Below, in pieces: positions 1-9,010 of a stretch of DNA of 64,000 bases. This DNA comes from Methanococcus aeolicus Nankai-3 (lineage in GTDB: Archaea > AGJL01 > Methanococci > Methanococcales > Methanococcaceae). Position 1 is the first letter of the stretch, and the number at the start of each line of letters is the position of its first letter. The stretch is from assembly GCF_000017185.1 (NCBI RefSeq), contig NC_009635.1:746563-810562 (forward strand). Reading direction: 5' to 3'. The notes under the pieces were generated by a model that was given only the letters and a program-made list of their open reading frames with translations, made no database searches and had not been told where the DNA came from. The translations under genes were made by a program, and so were the position numbers.

Positions 1-257
1 TTTATTGGTTCTGTTCGTCCATTAAATCCAATTGATTGAAGAAGCCCTGCAAGTCCTAATATATGGTCACCATGAAGATGAGATATGAATATATTATTTA
101 TTTTCATGGGTGATATGTCTGTGTATATCATTTGTCGCTGAGTTCCCTCCCCACAATCGAATAAAAAAACCTCGCCATCGTATTTAATTCCTACTGAAGA
201 ATGATTTCTATGTTTTGTTGGAATAGCCGCACCAGTGCCTAAAAAAATAATTTTCAT
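1..257 (-). CDS. rnz: Ribonuclease Z (tRNase Z), 3' end outside window
   Basis: Reading the minus strand from the ATG at 257 gives a protein starting [13 protein letters not shown] and running off the left edge after 85 codons. It shows the metallo-beta-lactamase signature HLHGDH near residue 63 (zinc ligands and catalytic Asp) and the preceding DCGEGTQRQ segment typical of RNase Z. Family members are about 300 residues and cut the 3' trailer from precursor tRNAs. Only the N-terminal third is visible. No overlap with the next gene; an intergenic repeat element begins about 22 bp upstream of the start. Identification is from motif and length of match, so the family is firm but integrity of the rest cannot be judged. 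Confidence 0.88.
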   Translation of the reverse strand, partial: MKIIFLGTGAAIPTKHRNHSSVGIKYDGEVFLFDCGEGTQRQMIYTDISPMKINNIFISHLHGDHILGLAGLLQSIGFNGRTEPI

Positions 258-279
258 AATATCGCCCAGATGGTTTATT

Positions 280-467
280 ATAGTAAGTTCAATAACTGTT
301 CCTTATCCGTCCAATTATTAATAAATTTCTTCATATATTGGTAATAGGTTAGATTTTAGCTTTTCATCATAGCATCTCTAAATTTTTCTCTGAAAAATTT
401 ATACGATCGTAAAAATCGCTTTGCGATTTTGAGACAATTTAGTGAAAAAGACCGAAGATTGACCATA
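280..467 (+). repeat. Intergenic TIR element, copy 1
   Basis: Begins TATAGTAAGTTCAATAACTG and ends AGTGAAAAAGACCGAAGATT followed by gaccata. The ends are imperfect inverted repeats of each other. The interior carries a cttcatatattg...gattttagctttt block shared with the copies at 4345 and 53520, plus two mini-hairpins (381-399 and 411-430, stem AAAATCGC/GCGATTTT). It lies in the 415 bp gap between rnz and the HTH regulator, in which I see no coding potential. Confidence 0.75.
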
Positions 468-509
468 TTTATTTATTTGAAAAGTAAAAAGTTCTCAAAC
501 CTATTTATA

Positions 510-631
510 TAGTTAATCGACATAAAGTGTCCCTTAATTGTCCCAAATAATTTGAGTTGGATATGGCATATTAATAGAATAGAGTCTATTAGTACATAAA
601 TATTAGGAAAATCGTTCGTCGATTTACTATA
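510..631 (+). repeat. Intergenic TIR element, copy 2
   Basis: Starts TATAGTTAATCGACATAAAG and ends TCGTCGATTTACTATA. The body (GTCCC...TTGTCCCAAATAATTTGAG, then ggcatattaatagaata) is nearly the same as in the copy at 11002 and partly as in 50506, so it is a sub-family. The last three bases run into a GGAGCTCC site at 634. Confidence 0.7.
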
Positions 632-672
632 ATGGAGCTCCTGAATACCCCTAAAAAATGATTAAATTTATT

Positions 673-1065
673 TTATATTTTTTCATCGGCCATATTTTTT
701 AAATCATTATCATCTATGGAATTTACCCAGTTTTTAACATCATTGCACCAAGTTTCCATAGCATTTTTAATAGCATTTTTTATCTCTTCAAAAGGAATTG
801 CCATATATACATAAAAATAGCCCCCTTCTTTAAGATTAATTTGTTTCCTCTTTGCAAGACCTGCATTTACAAGACTTTGGACAGCTCTTTGAACCGTGCT
901 TCTATCTCTATTAAGTTTTTCAGATATATCATTTACCTTCAAAGCTCCATTATTTAATAATGTAAAATATACTGAAACATCAAATGTCTTTATACCAAAT
1001 ACGCAACACATTATACTACTCAAAGTAAATGTTGAACATGGAGTTTTAATCATTAATTTAGCCAT
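673..1065 (-). CDS. Winged-helix transcriptional regulator (TrmB/MarR-like)
   Basis: A 130-residue protein with a central winged helix-turn-helix (about residues 28-80; LKVNDISEKLNRDRSTVQRA is the recognition region) and a short amphipathic C-terminus. The N-terminus contains PCST and SIMCCVFG, giving three cysteines before the HTH, a feature that could serve redox or metal sensing, although this is inference. The start is set by GGTGGTATT before ATG. It is transcribed away from the CBS-domain gene at 1302, so the shared upstream region (1066-1301) may hold operators for both. The target is unknown; a TrmB-type or generic archaeal wHTH assignment is as far as the sequence allows. Confidence 0.7.
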   Translation of the reverse strand: MAKLMIKTPCSTFTLSSIMCCVFGIKTFDVSVYFTLLNNGALKVNDISEKLNRDRSTVQRAVQSLVNAGLAKRKQINLKEGGYFYVYMAIPFEEIKNAIKNAMETWCNDVKNWVNSIDDNDLKNMADEKI

Positions 1066-1301
1066 AATACCACCGATTCTAATTTATTAAGTTATGTAGT
1101 GATAAATTATATATATATTTATCATTATAATATACACCACCAGTATATTTATAGTGTGTTCGAAAAATGTGTTATAAGGATTTAGTTTATTAGATTATAC
1201 TATTTAATATTTTAACATAACATTATATTATTGACTGTAAAAAGTTCTCGAACGCCATATATAATTCAAATATATAATAAAATAGATATGGGGGCACAAA
1301 T

Positions 1302-1700
1302 ATGAAAATAAAAGAAATAATGAATCCAACAGTGTATAAATTAAGTGAAACCTGCACATTAGCCGAAGCATTCAATATGATGCAAAATAAAGGGATAAAA
1401 AGAATATTTGTAGAAGATTTTAACAACAAGATAGTCGGGGTATTAAGTTATGGTGACATAGCAGAGGCAATTGTGAAAAATTCCAATGAATTATTGGATA
1501 TTATGGCCAATAATATAAAAAATATTTCATTGAAAGAGGTTTTAACCATTAATGAAAACCACGACATAAAAGAGGGGGCAAAAATTATGGTTCATGCAGG
1601 TGTATCTGCTTTATTAGTTATAGATGATAATAATAATTTCGTTGGAACCATATCGCAGACAGACATACTTAGATATACGATTAAAGAAAATATATTATAA
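1302..1700 (+). CDS. CBS-domain pair protein
   Basis: The 132-residue protein is made almost wholly of two CBS motifs (about residues 7-60 and 73-128), with the usual ending patterns IVGVLSYGDIAEAI and FVGTISQTDILRYT. Tandem CBS pairs (Bateman modules) bind adenosine nucleotides or S-adenosylmethionine and regulate partners; no catalytic domain is attached here. A strong GGGGG ribosome site precedes the ATG by seven bases. A DJ-1 family gene follows on the same strand 57 bp downstream and may be cotranscribed. The partner regulated by this stand-alone CBS protein cannot be told from the window. Confidence 0.85.
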   Translation: MKIKEIMNPTVYKLSETCTLAEAFNMMQNKGIKRIFVEDFNNKIVGVLSYGDIAEAIVKNSNELLDIMANNIKNISLKEVLTINENHDIKEGAKIMVHAGVSALLVIDDNNNFVGTISQTDILRYTIKENIL

Positions 1701-1757
1701 TTAATAAATAATAATAATAATAATAATAAATTAAAAATAATAAAATAGAGGAAAATT

Positions 1758-2285
1758 ATGAAAATATTAGTAGTGATTGCACCAGAAAATTTTAGGGATG
1801 AAGAATTATTTGAACCATTGCATATATTTAATAAAAATAATATTGATTTCGATGTAGTATCTACTACAAAGGGAGAACATACCGGTATGTTGGGCGGAAA
1901 AATAACAACAACCACGAATATTGACGAAATAGATGAAAAAGATTATTGTGGAATTGTTATAGTGGGTGGCTCGGGTTCAAAAGAATATTTATGGAATAAC
2001 AACAATTTGATAAATCTTGTAAAATCGTTTTATGAAAATAATAAAATAGTTTCAGCAATATGTATATCTCCCGCAGTTCTTGCCATCTCCAACATATTGA
2101 AAAATAAACGAGCCACAGTATTTCCATCAAATGATGCAATTGAGGAGCTCCTAAAAGGTGGTGCAATATATATTGATGAAGGTGTTGTTGTTGATAAAAA
2201 TATAATTACAGCAAAAAATCCAGATTATGCAACTGATTTTGGAATAAAAATTGTAGAATTGTTAAATATAGTTAATCTTCAATAA
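1758..2285 (+). CDS. DJ-1/PfpI family protein
   Basis: This 175-residue protein has the class-I glutamine amidotransferase-like fold pattern of DJ-1/PfpI: MKILVVIAPENFRDEEL at the N-terminus with the conserved Glu, and the nucleophile elbow SAICISPAVLA around residue 98. Members are chaperone, glyoxalase or peptidase-like enzymes, and the exact activity is not predictable. The final codons (coding VNLQ) and the TAA stop lie inside an intergenic repeat element that starts at 2268, so insertion of the element appears to have rewritten the C-terminus. It contains a GGAGCTCC site at 2144 coding E-L-L. Probably cotranscribed with the CBS gene upstream. Confidence 0.85.
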   Translation: MKILVVIAPENFRDEELFEPLHIFNKNNIDFDVVSTTKGEHTGMLGGKITTTTNIDEIDEKDYCGIVIVGGSGSKEYLWNNNNLINLVKSFYENNKIVSAICISPAVLAISNILKNKRATVFPSNDAIEELLKGGAIYIDEGVVVDKNIITAKNPDYATDFGIKIVELLNIVNLQ

Positions 2286-2381
2286 CTGTCCCTAATTCGT
2301 CCTTTGTTATATAATTATTACTATGAATACTGATTTAGTTTCAGTAATGTATTAACTGAAATAGTCCGAAGATTTACTATA
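2268..2381 (+). repeat. Intergenic TIR element, copy 3 (overlaps a gene end)
   Basis: Starts ATAGTTAATCTTCAATAACT and ends AGTCCGAAGATTTACTATA. The left end overlaps the last six codons and stop of the DJ-1 family gene. A G+C-rich stretch GCCCCAATCAGCCGGGG follows at about 2425-2441 and could fold weakly. Confidence 0.75.
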
Positions 2382-2475
2382 AATAATTGGCATCAGGTTC
2401 AAAAGTTCTCATCACATTAAGGGAAGCCCCAATCAGCCGGGGATAACATCATCATTTGCCAATATTTTATTTTAA

Positions 2476-3066
2476 TTATTTAACGATATGAATAGTTTTT
2501 TCATATTCTTCTTCAACATTATTATTTTCTGAAATATATCTGTCTAAAATATTTAATATGCCTTTAATCAATATTTTTTCATTAATCGGGTCTAGTTCAA
2601 TATTAGAACTAATAATACAATAAAGAGGAATCCCATTTTTAACTATTGAAATGATATATTTATATCCATCTTCTGATTTAATACTTATCTTCTGTAAGTT
2701 ATTTATTCCCCCATTATTATTTCTAGCATATTCAAACAATGCGCTATATTTTGCTGCTATTTCGTCAGGATTTTTAATTGTAGATATAATTGGAAGTCCC
2801 TCTTCACATGCAATAGTGATATCGGACAAATTATTTTCCAAAGCTAATTCTATTAACTCATATTCATTTGATGCATTATACATTTCTTGTTTTTTTGGAG
2901 TAGAACTTTTCTTTAATTCAAGAAGTCCTTCAATAACCTCATTTTCAAGCTGTTCTTTCTCATTTTGTTTTATTATATGTTGTTGTAGTTTATATACTTT
3001 CCATATTACCATGACAATTAAAAAACCTGAAATCGATGCCAAGAATAATATATAAATAGATTCCAT
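2476..3066 (-). CDS. Membrane-anchored roadblock/LC7-like protein
   Basis: The 196-residue protein begins with one transmembrane helix (about residues 4-24, LFLASISGFLIVMVIWKV), then a charged coiled segment (25-60), then a roadblock/LC7-type alpha-beta domain (about 65-180: ALENNLSDITIACEEGLPII...YSALFEYA...GIPLYCIISS). Roadblock proteins regulate small GTPases or dimerise as scaffolds. It is placed 15 bp downstream of the DUF2226-like gene and in the same operon, and both share the theme of sensing domains. The AGGGAGGGATGATTT site sets the start. No GTPase gene is adjacent. Family assignment is by pattern and is moderately secure. Confidence 0.6.
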   Translation of the reverse strand: MESIYILFLASISGFLIVMVIWKVYKLQQHIIKQNEKEQLENEVIEGLLELKKSSTPKKQEMYNASNEYELIELALENNLSDITIACEEGLPIISTIKNPDEIAAKYSALFEYARNNNGGINNLQKISIKSEDGYKYIISIVKNGIPLYCIISSNIELDPINEKILIKGILNILDRYISENNNVEEEYEKTIHIVK

Positions 3067-3081
3067 AAATCATCCCTCCCT

Positions 3082-4278
3082 CTATTTTATTATAATATTA
3101 ACTTCGGGCGTTATATCCAATATATTCTCCCGAATCATACTATTTATTTTATCAATAATATAGGGAATATTTATTTTCTTTTTGATAAATCCCATTTTCT
3201 TTTTTGGCATTATTTCAATATTGCATCTACATATATATCTATTGTCATATTCCACAGATACATCTAATGAATATGAAGAAATATTTTCTTCATTGCTAAT
3301 TATTTTATGTATTTTCTCCTCAAAATCCTTTTTTAAATTTAATAATTCTTCAGGAGTTGGTTTAGATATTAAATTAATATAATTATCTATTAGCTCATCA
3401 TCTGGCATCCGTATGCCCAATTTTTTCATTAATTCTTCTTTTGATAAATGTTCTTCTTCCTCTTTCTTTTTTTCATTATTTGCAAGTAATGAATCCATAA
3501 ATTCATTTAAGTCTTCGTCTTCTTCGCCATTGTTTTCTGTGGTAGTTTGAATATTTTGCATTAAATTCATTTTAGGACAATATTCTTTTAATATATTTAT
3601 TTTATTAATATCATAATCAAATATATCTACCACTGAATTAGGATTATTTAACAAATCTTCGGCTAAATTTTTGGAACTTTCGCCACATAAAACTCCATTA
3701 TTATCTTCATATGCCATCAATATGGGCGTATTATTGTCATAAATGATATATGCTTTTTTATATTCGTTATTGTCTTTATTAAATACCTCAATTAATTTAT
3801 ATCCACTTAAATATTGTTTGTATTCATTTATGCTTACCCCCATATTTAATGGGGCCCCCTCAGGAATATTTAAAACAACTGTGTCATAATCTTTATTATT
3901 GGAATATATATGGTCTGTGTTTTTTATGGTGGTTTTCTCTTCTTCTTTTGGAGCTCCTATTTTAAATATTTCCCCAAACATATCTTTCATAACATTTAAT
4001 TTATTATCATTATACTCATATACTTCAACCATACAATCCTGTTCTTTCATTTTAGAGATTAATTCTTCTGCTTTTTTTCCAGTGGTCTCATCCATCCCAT
4101 CAATATGATAATATCCAATTTTTTGCCCGCCTTCTACAAAAATATATCCCTCTTCAAAGCCACCATCCTTTTTTACAGATATTCTCAAATATCCAGTTAA
4201 ATTTTTAGCGATTTGCTCTATTTCCCCATAGTTACTTGCCGCCTTTATAAAATTTCCTTCGATTACATTAATATTCAT
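3082..4278 (-). CDS. DUF2226-like protein with internal duplication
   Basis: A 398-residue soluble protein. Residues about 5-105 and 130-235 are two copies of the same module: each has GYLRISV/GYKLIEV, a strand EGYIFVEGG/KAYIIYDNN, an AEELISKM/AEDLLNNP helix and an E-V-Y-E-Y or D-I-F-D-Y strand. This is the layout of archaeal DUF2226 proteins. An acidic linker (250-290) precedes a helical segment and a C-terminal alpha-beta region (330-398). It is the first gene of the pair with the roadblock protein downstream. Function unknown; the pairing suggests the two work together, possibly at the membrane through the partner's anchor. Confidence 0.6.
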   Translation of the reverse strand: MNINVIEGNFIKAASNYGEIEQIAKNLTGYLRISVKKDGGFEEGYIFVEGGQKIGYYHIDGMDETTGKKAEELISKMKEQDCMVEVYEYNDNKLNVMKDMFGEIFKIGAPKEEEKTTIKNTDHIYSNNKDYDTVVLNIPEGAPLNMGVSINEYKQYLSGYKLIEVFNKDNNEYKKAYIIYDNNTPILMAYEDNNGVLCGESSKNLAEDLLNNPNSVVDIFDYDINKINILKEYCPKMNLMQNIQTTTENNGEEDEDLNEFMDSLLANNEKKKEEEEHLSKEELMKKLGIRMPDDELIDNYINLISKPTPEELLNLKKDFEEKIHKIISNEENISSYSLDVSVEYDNRYICRCNIEIMPKKKMGFIKKKINIPYIIDKINSMIRENILDITPEVNIIIK

Positions 4279-4344
4279 TTTTATCCCTGCACTGTGGTAA
4301 CAATAATAATCCCAATATATTCAAAATATAATATTTATTATATT

Positions 4345-4465
4345 ATAGTCAATCTTCGGTCTTTTTCACTAACTCCTCTATTAAAGCTAATATCTTCATA
4401 TTACCAATATATGAAGAAATTATAATAATAGGACAGATAAGGGACAGTTATTGAAGATTAACTAT
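4345..4465 (-). repeat. Intergenic TIR element, copy 4 (reverse)
   Basis: Reverse orientation: reads ATAGTCAATCTTCGGTCTTT at the left and ends GGGACAGTTATTGAAGATTA plus actat. Shares the tcttcatat...ccaatatatgaagaa interior with copy 1. It lies between the DUF2226-like gene and dtdA. Confidence 0.75.
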
Positions 4466-4536
4466 ATTTATCAATGAGTTCCTAAATACGCCATATATTA
4501 TTAATATATATTATATGTATATATAATATATATAAA

Positions 4537-5340
4537 TTAATAACATAAATCTTTAACTTTTTTCCATAAAATATTATTTTTATCAAAAAATTCAATATAT
4601 CTTTTTTTATCTTCGCTATTTATACCTTTCCAGTCAAATAATATATAGTCAAAATCTTGCATCTGAATTAACTGTTGTAGCACCTTTTCAGATATTTTTG
4701 CATATTTTGGAATTATATATCCGACGAAACATTTATTTGATAATGATAATTTTGTAAATCTTGGGGCATAATGCCCTCCGCCAAAGGCTATCACCTTATC
4801 CAATTTTTTATAAGATTTTGATTCAATTGATGATATGGTATCAATTATGGCATTTGCCATTATTTCTCCTGCCTCATCTATTGCCCATTCTTTTTCGGAG
4901 CTCCCTATTTCAACAAAAACAGAGGGGACATCTAAATCAGTTGGTGCATGGTGGATTGCCTCAAATGAAACATCAAAACCTAATTTTTTATATTTTTCTA
5001 AATTATTGTATTTATTGATATTTACTAATAAAATAGTGTTTAAAATAGCATCACAGCAACAAACCTCCTCAATATTTCCGCCGTGGCTGTTGTCTGTTGT
5101 TAAATTTCCAGAGGTATGAACTGTTAAAGTTGGTTTTTCACTAACACTTCTATGTTTGGATAAAAAAATATAATAATCATAATCTTGGGGGAGGTCTTTT
5201 TTGGATAATTCTGTTAATTTTTTAGGAGTTTCAAAAAAATCAATTATACAGTTATTATTTATATTATTTAATTTTTCTAAATTGTTTCTTATATTTATTC
5301 CAGCTTTATCTTTTGAAGAATTTATAAATAAATATTTCAT
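4537..5340 (-). CDS. dtdA: D-aminoacyl-tRNA deacylase, archaeal DtdA
   Basis: A 267-residue protein from the ATG at 5340 (an upstream in-frame ATG at 5376 adds 12 residues, but [14 protein letters not shown] is the family's usual beginning and GGGAAAAA precedes it). Diagnostic DtdA/GEK1 blocks are [21 protein letters not shown] in the first third, [16 protein letters not shown] in the middle and [13 protein letters not shown] in the last third, the latter with the probable metal-binding histidine. The enzyme hydrolyses D-amino acids mischarged on tRNA. The glycosyltransferase gene ends upstream by about 45 bp on the same strand, so they may share a transcript. Confidence 0.88.
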
Positions 5341-5385
5341 TTTTTCCCTTATTTTATTTATTATATATATTGGCATATTAATATA

Positions 5386-6078
5386 TTAATGCAGTTTATG
5401 GAATATGAGTTTAATAAGTATTTTAAACCCAGTTATTACATTTGTTCCCCTTGCCATTGAATATTCTGTATATATTGTTTTTATGGGAACTTCTTTAAAT
5501 TTTAATTTATTTCTTTTAATCAATACGACAAATTCAGAAGAAATTTCATACCTATTACTTTTCAATTGTTCGGCAACTATTTTTGCACTATTGTATGAAA
5601 AGCCCCTTAATCCGCTTTGACTATCTGTTATAAAATGTCCGCCCATTAAATATGTTAAAAAATTTAAACCCCAGTTGCCCACCCTTTTAATAATTGGCAT
5701 ATTTTTTACTTCATCTCTATCCATTAATCTACTACCAATTACTACCTCATATTCATCTTCTAAAATTGGTTTTGCAATCTTTTCAATATCTTTGGGGTCA
5801 TGCTGACCATCTGCATCAAAGGTAACTATTACCTTTGGATTATATAATAATGCACAGCCAATACCTGTTCCAAGAGCTCCCCCCAATCCCCGATTTATAA
5901 TATGTTTGCATACTATAACGCCCCCTTCATCTTTTGCAAGATTATATGTTTTATCGGAGCTCCCATCATCTACAACTATTATATTATTATATCCTTCATC
6001 TTTTAATTTTTTTAATGTGCTTTTTATTAATTCTTCTTCGTTGTATGCTGGTATTACAATGTAAATATCCTCTTTCAT
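5386..6078 (-). CDS. Family 2 glycosyltransferase, DPM1-like
   Basis: A 230-residue GT-A fold enzyme. IVIPAYNEEELI at the N-terminus, VVDDGSSDKTY near residue 40 and the metal-binding FDADGQHDP near residue 92 are the family 2 signatures, and the RGFSYNSAKI and SEFVVLIKR segments resemble dolichyl-phosphate mannose/glucose synthases without membrane helices. It likely transfers a sugar to a polyprenol phosphate for N-glycosylation or S-layer glycans. The start chosen is the ATG at 6078 with a GGGGGG site seven bases upstream; an ATG five codons earlier contains that site and is unlikely. Confidence 0.82.
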   Translation of the reverse strand: MKEDIYIVIPAYNEEELIKSTLKKLKDEGYNNIIVVDDGSSDKTYNLAKDEGGVIVCKHIINRGLGGALGTGIGCALLYNPKVIVTFDADGQHDPKDIEKIAKPILEDEYEVVIGSRLMDRDEVKNMPIIKRVGNWGLNFLTYLMGGHFITDSQSGLRGFSYNSAKIVAEQLKSNRYEISSEFVVLIKRNKLKFKEVPIKTIYTEYSMARGTNVITGFKILIKLIFHKLH

Positions 6079-6162
6079 AATAATGCCCCCCATTATGTAT
6101 TAATTATATATTATACTACTATTTTTATTTATCTTTGATTTATTTTTATCACTATGTGGGGC

Positions 6163-8109
6163 TTAAAATCCCATCATCGTTCCAGCATTATAAATTATAA
6201 TACCTACAATTGTAGCCACAAATGTTTGGAATAATATTGAAAATGTAGTCCATTTTATGCTTTTTGTTTCAACATAAAATGCAGCAATTGTGGCCACACA
6301 CGGGACATAAAGCACAGATACAATACATAGCACAAAAGCATTTAATGGTGTCAGGATATTTGCATAATTTCCACCATATACAATATCCATAGTAGATACT
6401 ACCAACTCTTTTGCCACAATTCCAAACAATAATGCCAGAGCCCCCCTCCAATCTATGCCCATTAATAAGGTTATTGGTTCTAATGTCCTACCAATCGCAA
6501 TAGCATAACTATTATCAACAGTAGGATAATTCAAAAGCCAATAAAATGCAACAGAACCAGCAACAATTACAGTCCCTGCTTTTTTTAAGAAAGATTTACT
6601 TTTATCCCATGTTGATTTTAATATATTATTCCAATCAGGAGTTCTATATGGCGGGAGCTCAAATATAAATTCCTCAGATTTTCCTTTTATTAATTTGCTC
6701 AATATATATGATACTGTCCAAATTACTCCAAACATTATACTTATTATAGCAATAGTAAACAATACTGTGTTTTCTGGGAAAAATGCCGCTGCCATAAACC
6801 CAATAATTATAAACCGTGCAGAACATGGCATCATTGGAGCCATTAATAAGGTAATTAATCTCTCTTTATGATTTGACATAAACCGAGATGCCATTAATCC
6901 TGGAACTGTGCAACCAAAACTAACAATAAATGGGATAATGGATTTTCCACCCAATCCCATTTTTGACATGTATTTATGCATAAGTGCGGCTACTCTGGAC
7001 AAATATCCTGTATCCTCCAATAATGACAATGAAAGCATAATTAATACAATCATAGGAAAAAATTCCAACACACCACCAACTCCTGCCAGAGCTCCATCAA
7101 CAACAACACCAACATATTGCGGAGGTAGGGCATAAGTTAAATAATTTCCAACATATTCGAATATCATGGCCACATATCCTGAGAATATATTTCCAACACC
7201 AAAAACAAAACTATACATAAGATACATTACAATACCGAAAATGCAAAGTCCATATATCGGATGTAATACTATGGGGTCAATATCATCATATACCTGATTT
7301 TGTTCTTTTATTACATCTTTTAAAATTTTATCAGATTTTTTATATCTTTGTTCTACAATGTAGCTTTCAATATCATGTTTAATCTCAGACTCAATTTTTT
7401 CCGTTATTTGTTGCACAAAATCCATCAATTTTGGGTTATTAAATGATTCTAATACATCAGGGTCTCTTTCAAATAATGATAATGCTATCCATCTTTTTGG
7501 AACTGTTTTAAATTTATCGGGAATGGCATTATTGGGATAATATTCATTTATTTTTTCCACAACTTTATTAATCCCATCTTCAAGAATATCAGAATATTTG
7601 ATTATAGGTGGTTCTTTGTATTCATAACTATATATTGCATTTTTTAATTCTTCCACTCCAATTCCAAATCTACCTGAGGAAGTGATTATAGGTAAATTTC
7701 CTAATTTCTCACTTAATTTTTTAATATCGAGTTGTAATCCGTGTTTTTCGGCTTCGTCAATTAAATTTAAACATAATATGGGAAATTTTCCAAGTTCGAG
7801 AAGTTGTAAAGTTAAATATAAATTTCTATTAATATTGGGGGTATCAACTACATTAACCACAATGTCACTGTATTTTAATATATAATCTCTTGCTATTTTT
7901 TGGTCTATTGAATCAGACATTAAAGAATATATCCCGGGCAAATCTACAACTGCATATTCTTTATTACTACCATCTTTTAAAATTCCTTCTTTCTTTTCTA
8001 CTGTAACTCCTGCCCAATTTCCTATCTTCTGTCTCATTCCAGTAAGTAAATTAAATAATGTGGTTTTTCCAACATTTGGCTGACCCACCAATGACACGGT
8101 ATTTTCCAT
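6163..8109 (-). CDS. feoB: Ferrous iron transport protein B
   Basis: The 648-residue protein has an N-terminal G domain: GQPNVGKT (G1), the DLPGIYSL segment (G3) and NLIDE (G4, with the Asn and Asp that set guanine specificity). A helical spacer (about 170-270) leads to a polytopic membrane domain from about residue 278, with two Gate-like repeats (GGVLEFFPMIVLIMLSLSLLEDTGY and FGIVAKELVVSTMDIVYG regions). Length is normal. It imports Fe2+ across the cytoplasmic membrane. It is preceded in the same direction by feoA and a small Cys-rich ORF. The start follows TTGGTGAATAT. Confidence 0.95.
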   Translation of the reverse strand: MENTVSLVGQPNVGKTTLFNLLTGMRQKIGNWAGVTVEKKEGILKDGSNKEYAVVDLPGIYSLMSDSIDQKIARDYILKYSDIVVNVVDTPNINRNLYLTLQLLELGKFPILCLNLIDEAEKHGLQLDIKKLSEKLGNLPIITSSGRFGIGVEELKNAIYSYEYKEPPIIKYSDILEDGINKVVEKINEYYPNNAIPDKFKTVPKRWIALSLFERDPDVLESFNNPKLMDFVQQITEKIESEIKHDIESYIVEQRYKKSDKILKDVIKEQNQVYDDIDPIVLHPIYGLCIFGIVMYLMYSFVFGVGNIFSGYVAMIFEYVGNYLTYALPPQYVGVVVDGALAGVGGVLEFFPMIVLIMLSLSLLEDTGYLSRVAALMHKYMSKMGLGGKSIIPFIVSFGCTVPGLMASRFMSNHKERLITLLMAPMMPCSARFIIIGFMAAAFFPENTVLFTIAIISIMFGVIWTVSYILSKLIKGKSEEFIFELPPYRTPDWNNILKSTWDKSKSFLKKAGTVIVAGSVAFYWLLNYPTVDNSYAIAIGRTLEPITLLMGIDWRGALALLFGIVAKELVVSTMDIVYGGNYANILTPLNAFVLCIVSVLYVPCVATIAAFYVETKSIKWTTFSILFQTFVATIVGIIIYNAGTMMGF

Positions 8110-8258
8110 ATATTCACCAATATATAATTATAATCTATTTCTATATGTTTATAATCGTTAAAAAATATTAAGATATCGGCATGATTATTAGGGGAGCTCC
8201 ATAAAATAATAACATCTCAATATATATGTCCTTACAATAATAATTATATTGATTACAT

Positions 8259-8357
8259 TTATTTATGACATTTTTTATTACATCCCGAGCATGAAGATTT
8301 TGCGATAGAATGCATAATTTTATCAAAATATTTTTTTAATAATTTTATCAAATTCAT
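8259..8357 (-). CDS. Small Cys-rich Feo-associated ORF (32 codons)
   Basis: Reading the minus strand from the ATG at 8357 gives a 32-residue peptide: a basic amphipathic N-terminus (MNLIKLLKKYFDKI) followed by SCSGCNKKCHK and a TAA stop at 8259. It sits between feoA and feoB on the same strand, where many genomes carry a FeoC or a FeoB-associated Cys-rich protein with a C-x2-C-x3-C tail after a short N-terminal helix. No strong ribosome site is obvious (GTGGGT lies 6-11 bases upstream), which lowers confidence. The match in position, strand and cysteine pattern is what supports it; it could bind iron or an Fe-S cluster and modulate FeoB. Confidence 0.55.
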   Translation of the reverse strand: MNLIKLLKKYFDKIMHSIAKSSCSGCNKKCHK

Positions 8358-8433
8358 TTAATAAACCCACTATATAGTAATAATTAATTAAATATTAAAC
8401 ATTATAATTCGGACAATATAACAATATATTATC

Positions 8434-8640
8434 TCATTCAACAAGTATATAATTTGCTATTTCTTTACCTATTGCTATTTTTGAATTTCCTACCCTTATT
8501 ATCATTGGGTCAATATTTGAAGAAATGATGGTTATTTTTGAACCTATCCTAATTCCTAATTCACATAATTTTTTAAAATCTCCATTCATATTTAAAACAG
8601 TGTATGTCCCAGGAGATTTATTTGATAAAGATTCCACCAT
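8434..8640 (-). CDS. feoA: Ferrous iron transport protein A (FeoA, SH3-like)
   Basis: A short protein of the FeoA SH3-like fold: SPGTYTVLNMNGD, then CELGIRIGSKITII, PMIIRVGNSKIAIGKEIANYI, the usual LxxLGIxxG and iAlgxxxAxxI pattern. The long frame opens at 8682, but the ATG at 8640 gives the family's usual length (68 residues) and sits about 25 bp after an AT box (aaatatataat, 8665-8680), so I prefer it; GGTGGT is directly before this ATG, which is unusually close. FeoA binds FeoB and is thought to regulate its GTPase-coupled Fe2+ transport. First gene of the feo group. Confidence 0.8.
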   Translation of the reverse strand: MVESLSNKSPGTYTVLNMNGDFKKLCELGIRIGSKITIISSNIDPMIIRVGNSKIAIGKEIANYILVE

Positions 8641-8837
8641 ACCACCAATATTATATATACTAAATATTATTATATATTTCAATTTGCCAAAAACAAATTA
8701 TTTGGCCCTGGAAAAATTAAAATATTTGATTTTGATATATTATTTTATAAAATTCCTTTGGACTTTTAATTTATTGAATATCATATAAATTAAAAATTTA
8801 ATTTTCTTTTTAATTTTTTGCCCCACTTAAAAAGCTA

Positions 8838-8857
8838 TGAAAACCCGAAGGTTTTCA
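8838..8857. repeat. Mini-hairpin TGAAAACC/GGTTTTCA
   Basis: Inverted repeat tgaaaacccgaaggttttca with a short loop, the same AAAA-stem-TTTT design seen elsewhere in the window. It lies upstream of feoA and just before the TIR element at 8881. Confidence 0.6.
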
Positions 8858-8880
8858 TTTAAACCATTCTTTCGGTTAAT

Positions 8881-9010
8881 TATAGTAAGTTCAATAGCCG
8901 TCCTTATCTGTCCTAATTATATGTGGTTTTATGTTTTTTAGTAATATAGTAGGCTATTTTGGCTTAATTGTAGAGTATATTTATGAAAAAGACCGAAGAT
9001 TAATGATATT
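8881..9010 (+). repeat. Intergenic TIR element, copy 5 (abuts rpiA stop)
   Basis: Starts TATAGTAAGTTCAATAGCCG and ends TGAAAAAGACCGAAGATTAA plus tgatatt. The right end touches the first base of the rpiA stop codon (9010-9012 on the minus strand). Its centre (tttttagtaatatagtaggctatttt) resembles the block in the 48633 copy. Confidence 0.72.
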
